From Hanleya hanleyi (Eukaryota; Mollusca; Polyplacophora; Lepidopleurida; Hanleyidae): a stretch of DNA of 64,000 bases. Both the position numbers and the translations under genes were made by a program. Numbering within the stretch: the first letter of the stretch is position 1; each line of letters starts with the position of its first letter. Below the pieces are notes generated by a model. It was not told the DNA's origin and searched no databases. It worked only from the letters and a program-made list of their open reading frames with translations. The stretch is from assembly GCA_036873755.1 (NCBI GenBank), contig JAVTVY010047934.1, positions 1-64,000 on the forward strand, written 5' to 3'. Of this stretch, positions 20,565 through 31,000 are shown piece by piece.

Positions 20565-22629
20565 ACCGTTTCCAATTATCGTTCGCGAATGAATCGTTTA
20601 TTTCGTCAAATTTTCTCGAAGTCGCGATTTTCCAAGGCGCGAGGGAATGGTTTTTTTTCTTCAAAATAAACGATTCATTCGCGATCGCTGTTCGAATGGT
20701 TTTTTTTTCTGTTGGCAATCGTTTTTCAATCGAGAAAATTCTCGCGAATAAAAAGCGATATCGCGATTCAATCGCTTTTTAATCGAGAAAATATAAACGA
20801 TTGAAAAAAAAAAACGATTGAGGATTATAGCCGAAAGTAGTACGCCATTGGTTCAGCCTGACTGACCCGCATACACGTTCGAGTTTCTAACACTTCAGTC
20901 AGACTATATAAAGTTCGATCATTTTTTCTTCTTCCTTTTCCATTCTTTGCCTAGTGTAAAACTATAGCGTGTTTCTGTACAGTTGGCGGTTATATAGATA
21001 CGATGGGGATATTGAAAGAAATTGAAAAAAAATATCTATATATATACATAGGAATAATGGTTATGCATATAATTATAACTTCATATTTACATATATTTTG
21101 TACCGGACACAGACCCGGATATGGTCAGATTGGGTCATTTGCACTTGCAATTTCGTCTATTATTTTGGGTATTTCTGTGTTTTAAAGCTGGTATTATTCC
21201 AGATTTCTTGTGTAGTATTTTTCGTGAACGATTTTGGCATCTGTGCGGGCTGACTTTTTGAGTTGATTCGTCAGATTTTCGCTGCACGCGTGGTTTTTTG
21301 TCCTACGATCACCATTTTCCTTGTGTAGATAGATGGCGCTGTATTGAATATAACATTGTCATACGGGGTTTTGAGTCTTCGAAAGCACTTAATTATTAAT
21401 ATATAGCGCGGGCTATTTGTAAAAATTTTCACAACTGGTTAATCCAGTAAGAGATGAAATTATATACTATTCAGTTGGTTTTTGGCTTGAGCTTCCCTTT
21501 GGAAGCATTCATAGTTCATTTATCAAAATATAAAATTAAAATAAAAAGTATTGTACATATGCGAATCCAACCGTTATATGCGATTCAATCACCATTGTGA
21601 TATGTATTTGATATAAATATGAAATCACTGCCGCGAATATTCTTATAATAAATAAAATTAACTTGATGGTGATTTTTTGAACTTATTCACATCTCAATAG
21701 TTTAAAAACTGTACCAACACATGAATGGATACCATTTCCTAATGTATGTTTTACTGTAACAAAATATACATATTCAATTACACTATTTCTCACCTTAATT
21801 AACCTAGAAATTCTCGGCTGGAGGGCTAAGCTGTTCTGGGTTATCGCCATGCGCCCATTCACACCTCTATCAAGCCTGTGTCGTAATCATTCTGATAATG
21901 CAATCAACGACAAACTCAAATCCACTTATGACCTGTACCCGGTATTTACAAAACAAGATATTGTGACTATCATCCTGTATTGTTTATACCAAGTTGCATG
22001 AATATATGAGGAAATTATCGAAAGTATGAAGGGAATGACTGAACATTAATACATTGTCGACTCACACGATTATTGAATAAACATGTAATTTTGTCATTTA
22101 CGCTTCGCCAGAGTAAATCTGAGCGCGAACGTCACAGGAAGCATGGTACAGGTATATGTATAGATATTTCCAGCATACGCCCTACTTCGGCTTGTAGGAG
22201 ACTATAGATCGTGAATCATATATATTATTCGGTTATCTTGCGCATTTATACAGTATAGTATAGTAATATAGGTTTTTCCATCGACAAATCCGCAATCAAC
22301 ATTACATGTAGTTCCCAGTTCACGGATAGAGCGGCGTACGATGGCAAAACGGCCTATGTGTCAAATATCACTCCGCCTCACGATTCTCTCGCGCCTTGAA
22401 AAAAAACGATTCTCTCGCGATTGAAGATTCGCGATCAAGAACGGATCGCGCATGGGTAAACGATTCAAAAACGATATCGCGAGAGAATGGTTTTTTCCAG
22501 AAAAGGTTCAATCGTTTTTTCTCATTTTTTTTCTCGATATCCTCGCGACTGATTCGCGACTGATCGTTTTTCAATCGAGAAAATTGAAGAAAAATCGCGA
22601 CTGAAGAAAAACCGATTAATGGAAACGAT
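20565..22629. mobile_element. About 2.06-kb DNA transposon-like insertion with TCGCGA/CGATT subterminal repeats
   Basis: It splits the pol gene between the integrase end ('VIEKKLRDR') and 'CLSDLNYVV'. The ends are imperfect inverted repeats around 'CCGTTTCCAATTATCG' (left) and 'CGATTAATGGAAACG' (right). The first 260 and last 260 bp are packed with TCGCGA, AATCG/CGATT and 'aattttctcga' words. Short shared flanks (TAAG) suggest a 4-5-bp duplication. A TATATAAAG at 20905-20913 stands upstream of a 60-aa frame at 21003-21185. No transposase is visible, so it is probably non-autonomous. Confidence 0.55.
21003..21185 (+). CDS. Possible small membrane protein inside the 2.06-kb insertion
   Basis: 60 codons. 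Two hydrophobic stretches (residues about 11-30 and 42-60) are separated by 'CTGHRPGYGQ'. It lies 90 bp downstream of a TATATAAAG box. I do not recognise it, and it may be chance in AT-rich DNA. Confidence 0.2.
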   Translation: MGILKEIEKKYLYIYIGIMVMHIIITSYLHIFCTGHRPGYGQIGSFALAISSIILGISVF

Positions 22630-24907
22630 CCCTTAGTTTCTTTTCAATGACATAAGAACCATAATATCTAGCCTTAAGTGGATTACCAGGAATAGGCAGA
22701 AAAGCCAGAACCTTCTCACCAGGTTTGAAACTTCGTTTAAGGACATGTTTATCATAGGTTATTTTCATACCTTTTTGAGCTGACTTTAAATTTGACATGG
22801 CCAAGTCACGTGCTTTGGTCAACCTGGTGCGAAAGTCCGACACATATTGTAAGAGACTACATCAGGCAAGCTCACTGTCTAGGAACTTTTCCTTTAGCAG
22901 TTTAAGGGGTCCTCTAACTGTATGACCAAAGACTAATTCAAATGGACTGAAGCCTAAAGACTCTTGAACAGACTCTCCAACAGCAAACAATAGCAATTAT
23001 TATACCTCTTGAATATTCATGAGGGTTTTCTGATATTTCATTGGTCAAACTGTACCCAGCCACGAGTCAATATTTTTCAATCACTGATCCAGCTGTTTAT
23101 GTGTCAGGCGGAGCGCCTGAGGTCCGGAGTCAATATTGTGATCACGTGGTCATTGTTTACAAGTACCGTCTGTCTGCAACATGGCTGACGGTGGTCGCTT
23201 CGTAGATTGTACGATGACAATCTACAAGAACTTTTACAAAATAGGGACAGTAAGAACGCAAAAAATGCTATAAAGGCGTCTCAATATTACGGGTCTACTG
23301 TCAAGCAAAAGACATTAATTTCGATATTCTTTCGTCGATAACGAAAGAACAACTAATTGGTGAATTCCTCTTCAAACTCTTTGCTGAGTTGAGAAAGAAG
23401 GATGAAGATAAATACTCTCGTTCGTCGATGGTAAGCATACGTTTCGGTCTCCTGAATATTCAAGAGGTAGAATAATTTGTTATATGTAATTTCTGTCTGC
23501 ACTGCCCGAGTAATCCATTTCATTCTCATCTCAAAACTGGGGTAAATTTACGCTGTCGATGTCACCCAATCAAATGAGTTCACCATGACCTAAATAGGAT
23601 TTATGAATGAAGTGTGTGAAGCCAGTGGCTACATTGTATCAAAACACCCAGGGTTTGTGAAACGCTGTGAAACTTTAAATTCTCAGTATTATTCTAGTCA
23701 GATTGGAAGCAGCTTTGTAGATTTATCCATGAACTATTCATAAAATTGTATCTGTGTGTCTTATTTCCGATAACACACAGCTGCACGACAGAAAGTATTC
23801 GCCAAACAGCGTTTTTGAAAAGGAGTAATAATAGTACCATGCGCTAGACTGGCGTCATAGCGATAATTCACTGCATTTAATAAATTCGGTATAATAAAAC
23901 ACTTATAAACTTGTGACGGAGTCAATATCATGAAACCTGGACCCTTGGCCAGACTTGGCCAAAGGTACCCGACCTCGGCCTGCGGCCTCGGTCAGGTCTG
24001 CTTTGCCAAGTCTGACCTCGGGTCCAGGTTTCATGATATTGACTCCGTCACAATTTAATAAGTGTATAATGTATGCCTTCATCCCAGTCTTTTTCAGTGT
24101 CAAAACAATAAGTCCTAATCATGTTCTTTAATGTGTGCTGGAATCTTTCTAATGCGCCTTGGCTTTCTGGGTAGTATACAGATGATTTGTACTGCTTTAT
24201 TCCCAATTCATGCAGGACTTGTTGAAAGATTGCTGACATGAAATTCGATCCCTGATCAGACTGAACAGACTGGGGTAGGCCGACAAGTGTGAAAAACTTA
24301 ACTAAGGCCTTAACAATAGTTTTAGCCTTAATATTCCGTAAAGGAATGGCCCCAGGGAACCTGGTTGAAGCACATGATTGTTAACATGTATTGATTGCCT
24401 GACTTTGTTTTTGGTAATGGACCAACACAATCTATAATCACCCTACTAAAGGCTTCCCCAAATGCAGGGATTGGTTGTAGAGGGGCCTTTGGTATGGTTT
24501 GGTTAGGTTTTCCTACCATTTGACATGTGTGGCATGACCTACAAAATTCCGCAACATCTTTCTGTAAATTTGGCCAATAGAAATGATTTAGAATTTTGTA
24601 GTATGTTAACACCTGAATGGCCTGAAAGAGGTGTTTCATGGGCTAGTCTCAGAATATCTAAACGATATGAGTTTGATACAACAATCTGATACTTAACTGC
24701 CCACTCATCATCAGGTGACACATCTGGCGGTCGCCATTTGCGCATAAGAACACCATTCTTACAAAAGTAACACACAGGCTCTTGAGTTACATCACACTCA
24801 TCTACTGCCTTGTCAAATAACTTGGAAATGTCCTTGTCACTATGTTGTTCATTAACCAGCTGTGATTTTGAAATTTTGTCATTAGAACATTCCAATTTGC
24901 TATCCAA
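22616..24907 (-). pseudogene. Gypsy integrase of the Gmr1-like element, broken by insertion and frameshifts
   Basis: In order on the minus strand: the HHCC zinc-binding part ('SGHSG' near 24640, 'CRSCHTC' near 24540), core Asp in 'VIIDCVGPLP' (about 24425), core Asp in 'SDQGSNF' (about 24255), core Glu in 'PESQGALERF' (about 24165), then a gap. After the gap come 'SLGFSPFELVFGH' (about 22945) and the C-terminal SH3-like part (22843-22616, 'PGEKVLAFLPIPGNPL...ARYYGSYVI'). An insertion at about 22999-24060 splits the core. Frameshifts near 24600 and 24300 and a stop near 22870 add to the damage. All three catalytic positions can still be recognised. Confidence 0.82.
22999..24060. mobile_element. 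Non-coding insertion(s) inside the integrase gene, with two inverted-repeat structures
   Basis: Integrase similarity stops on both sides. 'ttatacctcttgaatattc' at about 23003 reappears inverted as 'gaatattcaagaggta' at about 23455. A separate hairpin at 23897-24068 pairs 'ttgtgacggagtcaatatc' with 'gatattgactccgtcacaa' around a GC-rich loop. This may be two nested small elements. No ORF. Confidence 0.55.
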
Positions 24908-24926
24908 ATGAGGCTTATCAGCCTCA

Positions 24927-26552
24927 TCATTTAAAGGTGTCGGTCAAACAAACGTCATCGATGACGTCATCTTTAAGAGCCTTTTCGGACTCCTCAGCCA
25001 ATTTACTCATGGCTCTAGTAACTGCACAAGCAGGATACAAACTTTGAATTTCGTCTTCAACTGGATCATGAATCTGATCCAAACAAGGCTTGTCAATTAC
25101 AATCGGATTAACCCCGACCTTTTCTCCCGCAAGATCATTGCCAAGAAGTAATTGAACACCCTCAAACGGTAAACTACCTTTAATACCCACCGTAACAGGT
25201 CCAGAAATCAAGTCGGAAGACAGATGAATGTTATGGAGCGGAACGGGTGTATAATTGACAGAATCTACCCCTTTAATCAGGACATTACTGCCTGCAGATG
25301 AAGAATCAGAAAACGGCAAAATATCTGCCAACAAAAGCGACTGGGACGCGCCCGTATCTCGCAAAATCTTCACAGGAGTAGCATTAGAAAAATCACTTGA
25401 AAGTGACACAAAACCATTGTGGATAAATGGTTCAAAAATCCCCATAACAGGATTTGAAAAACTGTCAACCTTATCCTTGATAGAACTAATAGGAACAGTA
25501 TCCTTCGCCATCTTAACGTCATATACATGAACGTCACTAACCTGCTTGGGTAAAGATCTTGAAGTGAGGAAACCACTAGGCTTTTGAAAGGCTTGATCTT
25601 GTCTTCTTTTCAATTTAAAACAATTCGCCATCAAATGGTCGTCCTTTTTACAGTAGCTGCAAACGATTTTGAGTGTTAAAAGTGGGTGACTGAGACTTTG
25701 ACCTTTGTAACTGGGGTTAAAAGTTTTAAGTCCTGAGAAAGAACTGGATTTGTTACCTGAAATGTTAGACTGGAATGAACTGGGCTTAACAGCATTGACA
25801 AATGATAATTTGTGTGTCAGAGCGTATTCATCAGCAAATCGGGCTGCTTCGTCTAAAGTGTTGGCATTCTTTTCACCAAGAAATGTTCTAATATCATCAT
25901 GGATACACCTTTTAAATTCCTCTACTAGGATAAGCTGTCTGAGGTTTTCAAAGTTGTTGTCAATTTTAACCGAAGCACACCACCTATCAAATAACTGTTC
26001 TTTTGAACTAGCAAATTCTACATGAGTCTGAGAGTTTTCTTTTTCACAACTACGAAACTTTTGTCTGTAGGCTTCAGGAACTAATTCATAACCTTTGAGG
26101 ATTAAATCCTTCACCATATCATAATTTGATGCTTGCTCTACTGTCAATTGAGTGTAAATGTCCCTTGCCTTGCCGATCAACACACTTTGAAGAAGTAAAC
26201 TCCAATTTTCTGTCGGCCAGTTTAAATTTTCAGCAATTTTCTCAAAATGCAGAAAATATTTATCAACTTCTTTTTCCTGAAATGGTGGGACGAGACGTAT
26301 TTGTCGGGCTGCATCAAATTTTGATTGTGATTGTACAGGATCATGTGTAAGAGGACTTGTTCGTGACTGTAATTCCATATGCTTCAATTCTAACTGAAAC
26401 TCTTTCTCTCTTTCCTCTTTTTCTAATTCTAACTGTTCTCTCTCTAATTGAAACTGTCTTTCTTTTTCTTCTCTCTCTAATTTTTCCTCTTTTTCTAATT
26501 CTAATTTCTTCAATTCCAGCTCATTTTGCAATTCTAATTTCTTTAATTCCAA
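24927..26552 (-). CDS. Gag-protease polyprotein of the Gmr1-like element
   Basis: A 541-aa open frame. Residues 1-65 are a Glu/Lys/Leu coiled coil. Residues about 75-250 are a SCAN/retro-Gag-like helical capsid region ('VPPFQEKEVDKYFLHFEKIA', then 'PEAYRQKFR'). A zinc knuckle C-x2-C-x4-H-x4-C lies near residue 300, and an aspartic protease active site DTGAS near 400. The original start is probably upstream: an ATG at 26913-26911 opens 'MSFDPAQFASKPGQEEF', but that frame is interrupted near 26830 and resumes before 26552. So the N-terminus is damaged while capsid, knuckle and protease remain open. Confidence 0.85.
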   Translation of the reverse strand: MELKKLELQNELELKKLELEKEEKLEREEKERQFQLEREQLELEKEEREKEFQLELKHMELQSRTSPLTHDPVQSQSKFDAARQIRLVPPFQEKEVDKYFLHFEKIAENLNWPTENWSLLLQSVLIGKARDIYTQLTVEQASNYDMVKDLILKGYELVPEAYRQKFRSCEKENSQTHVEFASSKEQLFDRWCASVKIDNNFENLRQLILVEEFKRCIHDDIRTFLGEKNANTLDEAARFADEYALTHKLSFVNAVKPSSFQSNISGNKSSSFSGLKTFNPSYKGQSLSHPLLTLKIVCSYCKKDDHLMANCFKLKRRQDQAFQKPSGFLTSRSLPKQVSDVHVYDVKMAKDTVPISSIKDKVDSFSNPVMGIFEPFIHNGFVSLSSDFSNATPVKILRDTGASQSLLLADILPFSDSSSAGSNVLIKGVDSVNYTPVPLHNIHLSSDLISGPVTVGIKGSLPFEGVQLLLGNDLAGEKVGVNPIVIDKPCLDQIHDPVEDEIQSLYPACAVTRAMSKLAEESEKALKDDVIDDVCLTDTFK

Positions 26553-27022
26553 ATCACCAGCTGTTTCCTCAGTTGAATCAAGATCACTTTCATCCCAAAA
26601 TTGTTTGCTAACAAAATGTTTAATAATGAGTTTCTTAATTTCTTGCTTTCTCCAAGCCTATTTTTATGTATACAATGATTATCTTTTGAATTTGGTGCTA
26701 ATACTGTTATATGGAGTGTGGAGTGGGTCTTTGGATTGTGGACGCGGATGTTCTCTAATGGACGACGGCTGGATTGTGAATGACGGACTAGACGTTTGTA
26801 ATTTTAACTTTAATTTGTGGGAATTTACACAGCGCGAACAAATCCTCTTTGAGTAGTTCGTCAAATTCCTCCTGACCAGGCTTTGAAGCAAACTGAGCAG
26901 GGTCAAAAGACATGCTGATAATATACTACTACTCGACTTCACAAATTCAGACAATGTATCAATTTAGAACTATGTTCCAAGCTTGGAATGTAAACACAGC
27001 TCGCGGACAGGCCCCCAATTTC

Positions 27023-27226
27023 TGTTACGTATAAACGATAATAGAAAAACGCAACAGAAAGATTTGTGAAGTCGATAATTAATAATCAACTATTTATTTA
27101 CAATATTAAAATCATACACAAATTAAGTTAGGTCAATATAGCAAACAAATGTCAAATAAAATCTTACTGTTCAATGTTATACCGGTATATCTCTCAGAGT
27201 CCGTATCAACGTGCTAATCTCTATAC
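27023..27226 (-). repeat. 5' LTR of the Gmr1-like element, inner fragment
   Basis: Matches 17956-18159 with few substitutions. It stops exactly after CTATAC, where the 26-kb transposon begins, and resumes at 53227. The bases just inside (minus strand GAAATTGGGGGCC) are the expected primer-binding-site position; I cannot assign the tRNA. Confidence 0.9.
27221..27226 (+). repeat. 6-bp target site duplication CTATAC, left
   Basis: It occurs again at 53227-53232 on the other side of the transposon. The sister LTR has a single copy at 18154-18159 followed by 'agtccgtgg', exactly the sequence after 53232. This is direct proof of insertion with a 6-bp duplication. Confidence 0.93.
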
Positions 27227-27282
27227 TATGGTGGCCGAGAGGGGCCATCGTCACTTCGCCATCGTGCCATAGGGCGATAGAG

Positions 27283-27667
27283 CGATAGAGCGATGGCGAT
27301 AGAGCGATAGAGCGATGGCGATAGAGCGATAGAGCGATAGAGCGATAGAGCGATGGCGATAGAGCGATAGAGCGATGGCGATAGAGCGATAGAGCGATGG
27401 CGATAGAGCGATAGAGCGATAGAGCGATGGCGATAGAGCGATAGAGCGATGGCGATAGAGCGATGGCGATAGAGCGATAGAGCGATAGAGCGATGGCGAT
27501 AGAGCGATGGCGATAGAGCGATAGAGCGATGGCGATAGAGCGATAGAGCGATGGCGATAGAGCGATAGAGCGATGGCGATAGAGCGATAGAGCGATGGCG
27601 ATAGAGCGATGGCGATAGAGCGATAGAGCGATGGCGATAGAGCGATAGAGCGATGGCGATAGAGCGA
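27283..27667 (+). repeat. Subterminal minisatellite CGATAGAG/CGATGG, left
   Basis: An irregular array of CGATAGAG (8 bp) and CGATGG (6 bp), mostly two or three of the former then one of the latter (a roughly 22-bp superunit). The 150-176-aa reading frames across it ('SLYRHRSIAL...') exist only because the repeat has no stop in any minus frame; they are not genes. It could be transposase binding sites. Confidence 0.92.
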
Positions 27668-27757
27668 AGTACATGACTGCGCATGACTACACCAAAACGA
27701 GACGAGTCGCCATTTTGCCTTTGTGTGCACGGTGTTTTGTTGCTGCCAGTTATTCAG
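27668..27757 (+). promoter_or_regulatory. TIR-embedded promoter and leader exon of the transposase gene
   Basis: Between the minisatellite and the consensus-like donor TTATTCAG|GTAATT at 27757/27758 lies 'cgagtcgccattttgcc', whose reverse complement carries a YY1-like AAAATGGCGAC. The next acceptor is at 28047-28048, 21 bp before the ATG. The identical block in the other TIR serves the opposite gene. No TATA box is seen; start site not determined. Confidence 0.55.
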
Positions 27758-28069
27758 GTAATTTGACTTGATCTGGGTCAATTATAGTGGTATGAAACAC
27801 GCCACGCTTTTACTATAAATATATAATCTGACGTTATAAGTTTAGGCGATGTGACTAGCCCACAATCCGTCACTTTTGCAAAGACACGGACATCGAATCG
27901 AAGCAAGGGGAATGTCAGTAGAACGGTAACCATTGTTACAATAGGGAGAGCTAAGAATACACTCGGTCTTTAAAGCTTTGAAAATTACTATAAAGGCTTA
28001 GAAATATCCAATATATTAATCTAAAGGTATCGTTTTATCTATTTACAGAAAAGCCTCAACCACTGTACT

Positions 28070-31000
28070 ATGTCCAGGCTCATGCACACGCGTATTTCTA
28101 ATCCTGGGGATGTGACAGAAGAAGAAAGTGAGCATTATCTATTGTAAAATTTCCGTGCAATAATTCAACTGTACTAACTCAGCTAGATTTATGTTATCAT
28201 TACATTTTTGCATTGAATTCCATAATAGTATTACTGTATTATCTAACAAATGAATTTTACATATGAATTATAGGTGTTAATGTTATGCGACAGTATGTTG
28301 ACGCTGGGTACACAAACAAGGAAATATCTGCAGTATTGTGTCATAACCATAATATGTGCATGAGGTGAGCTATATTTCTCTTTGCTATTGTAAGTTTTGA
28401 AATGTTTATTCAACATATGGATTTAAATTTGAAATTAGAATTCACAGAGCACAAATTGTTCAGTATTCATGGGCGTCGCTAGGATTTTTCAAGGGGGGGG
28501 GGGGTCGATTATCATACCACTTTAGGCGAGGGTCCAGGGGCCGCCTAGGCCCCGGAAGCTCCGGGGTCCTAGATGGCCGGAGATGCGTTCTAAGCGTTTT
28601 CCCGGAATTAAATCTGAACATAATGTATGCAGACTTAGGGTTATATTATACAGCTCTGAGACCTTAGGTGGCCTGAGATGCATTCTGAGTGATTTCCAAC
28701 AGTTAAACTAACACATCATTTGTCAAATATCAGTGTTATATTTTATTCTCTTATCTTGAAAACACAATAATAATGCTTTGGACCGATATATCTCGTAGGC
28801 TAACCCAGTGGCGTCTGAACGTAATTGAAAGTGGAGGGCCCACTATCACAGCCCAACAGGCGGGGGTCCAGGGGCCGCCTAGGCCCCGGAAGCTCCGAAG
28901 TCCTATAGATTGCCGGAGATGCGTTCTGAACGCTTTTTCGGAAATAAAACTGATCATACTGCATGCACATTTATGATTCTATTTTCACGATTTATGATTC
29001 TATTTTCACGCAATTATAAGCATGCATCGATATTGAAAAAAATCGCACCTCATGTCTGCATTCATTTGACGTTCTAGGTATATTTATAACTTTCAAAACG
29101 ATGACGTTTAGTTCTTGGGAGGGAAACCAATATGCCTACCGATACGATTCATTCACACAAAGATAAAACAAGAAAATCCTCACAACCCAACAGGCGAGGG
29201 TCCACGGGCCGCTTAGGCCCGGAAGCTCCGAAGTTCCAGATCTCCAGAGATGCGTTCTAAGCGTTTTCCCAGAAATAAATTCGAACATAATGTATGCAGA
29301 TTTATGGTTCTATTTTCACGTATGTTTCGCATTTTTAAGCACATATCGATATTGAAAAAATCATACTTCATGCCTGAATCCATTTGACTTTCTAGTTATA
29401 TTTAACACATGAAAAAAAACATATAAAAAACGGCCATCATGGAACATTATAGAACCAATATGATAGCGATTCATTCACACAAAGCTAAGCGATCCTGACA
29501 GGCGAGGGTCCAGGGGCCGCCTAGGTCCCGGAAGCCCCGGAGTCTCCGGTTGCCGGAGATGCGTTTTTCGCGTTTTCCTGAAACAAATCTGAACACAATG
29601 TAGTTCTTTTTTCACATCTGTTTCGCATAAACCCGCATCGATATTGAAGAATATGCCGGACTCCATTTGACTTCCTGAGGTGGAGTCTCATGAACAGAGA
29701 TACAGCTCTTTCATAATCCACTTTATGACCATCATGAGCGCCAAAGCGTATATTCATGAGCGCCAAAGCGGAAATTCATGAGCGCCAAAGCGAAAAGTCG
29801 CGGTGAACCCATTGTTGAGCGAACTGACGCGTCACTACTGGAACGAAGCATGCTTACGTTTCTGGAGACGGACTTGTAACATTTGTTATTTCTTTCTTTT
29901 CCCTTTTGTTTGTTTTGTTTTCGTTTTCTGTTTTTAGCTTTTTCTTCTTCTTTTTTTGGCGCGTCCAAGGGGGGGGGTCGTTCGCACCTGACGACCCCCC
30001 CCCCCTAGCGACGCCCCTGGTATTTGGTGGTTCACAAGAATGGTTCTTTGATTGCGTTTGTTCGCTTTGAACGTGGGATATTCTTTTCTATTTGATCTGT
30101 CCTCCAGTACCCGAACGTTAAAGAGAAGACTTCGCCAACATAGGATACGTCGAAGTAGGCACACAGATATGGATGACAGAATAATTGAAGCAATCCAGGT
30201 AAATAGCTGTTCTGTAGGATTTGTTACTAGAATTATGTACTTGTCCATCATATCGACAAGGGAAGACATCCAGGAATGTCCAAATGACCGAGAGCCTGTA
30301 TGCATTGTGCTCTTTATGCAACATGTAAGCTGCTAGCTAACTTAGGAAGTCTTTTCAATATTGCAACACTCTTACACATATTATGATTATTTTCAAGCTT
30401 GAATGAAATAAACTGTTTCATTACAGCAAGAACTGCGTGGTAGTGGTTCGTGCCTGGGCTATCGAGGGATGACTGCTCGCTTAAGAACTTCGTACGGCAT
30501 TAAAGTAACAAGGTAGGTCTTCAAGGGTATGGGGGGAGGGGTGATGAAATGAAAGTGATAAAGACGTTCCAGAATAAATGAAGACATGTCCAAGGAGGAA
30601 TGAGTTTTTGAATTGAATAATGTGTTTTCCAAATTTTGAGGCGACACGACCTAAAGGAAGAATCGCTGAAAAACTGAGGGTAATTTGGCCTCATGAACAT
30701 GGTTTTTCATTTTGCCATCCTACTGTCTTTTAGAGAAGCCTGATAACCCCTCATTTTTATTAGATTTTCTCATTCAGCAAAGTTCCAGAATATTACTGAA
30801 GCATTTGGGAGAAATAGCATTTTAACATCTTAGAAAATATTTCTATCCAATCCCATATATTATAGTAGGATTAAACAACTATAGTACACCATATGAATGC
30901 CTATATTATGCAAAATGAAGCCTGGTCGCCCCTGAATGTTATGCTTTATTTTCAGTGTTGAACGTTTGTTCCGCATCTTCTTAAAATATAAGAAAAAATG

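Larger units (their letters stand above)
27227..27896 (+). repeat. Left terminal inverted repeat of the 26-kb transposon
   Basis: Matches 52541-53226 inverted. Order from the tip: TATGGTGGCCGAGAGGGGCC, a short unique part, the GATAGAGC/GATGGC minisatellite (27283-27667), a promoter/leader part with a GT donor at 27758, then about 140 bp more ('ttgacttgatctgggtcaa' to 'aaagacacggac'). Similarity fades after about 27896. Confidence 0.9.

Noticed and set aside
18957..26913. Copia (Ty1) identity because INT precedes RT
   Set aside because: RT (YIDD, 'MPFGMKNSPATFQRL'), RNase H and INT motifs are Gypsy-type; the order alone is Copia-like, as in Gmr1.
27283..27667. CRISPR-like array
   Set aside because: Units are contiguous 6-8-bp words with no spacers, in a eukaryotic transposon end.
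27177..27781. Three long minus-strand reading frames (150-176 aa) rich in 'SLYRHRSIAL'
   Set aside because: They are translations of the TIR minisatellite, open in several frames at once only because the repeat words lack stops.
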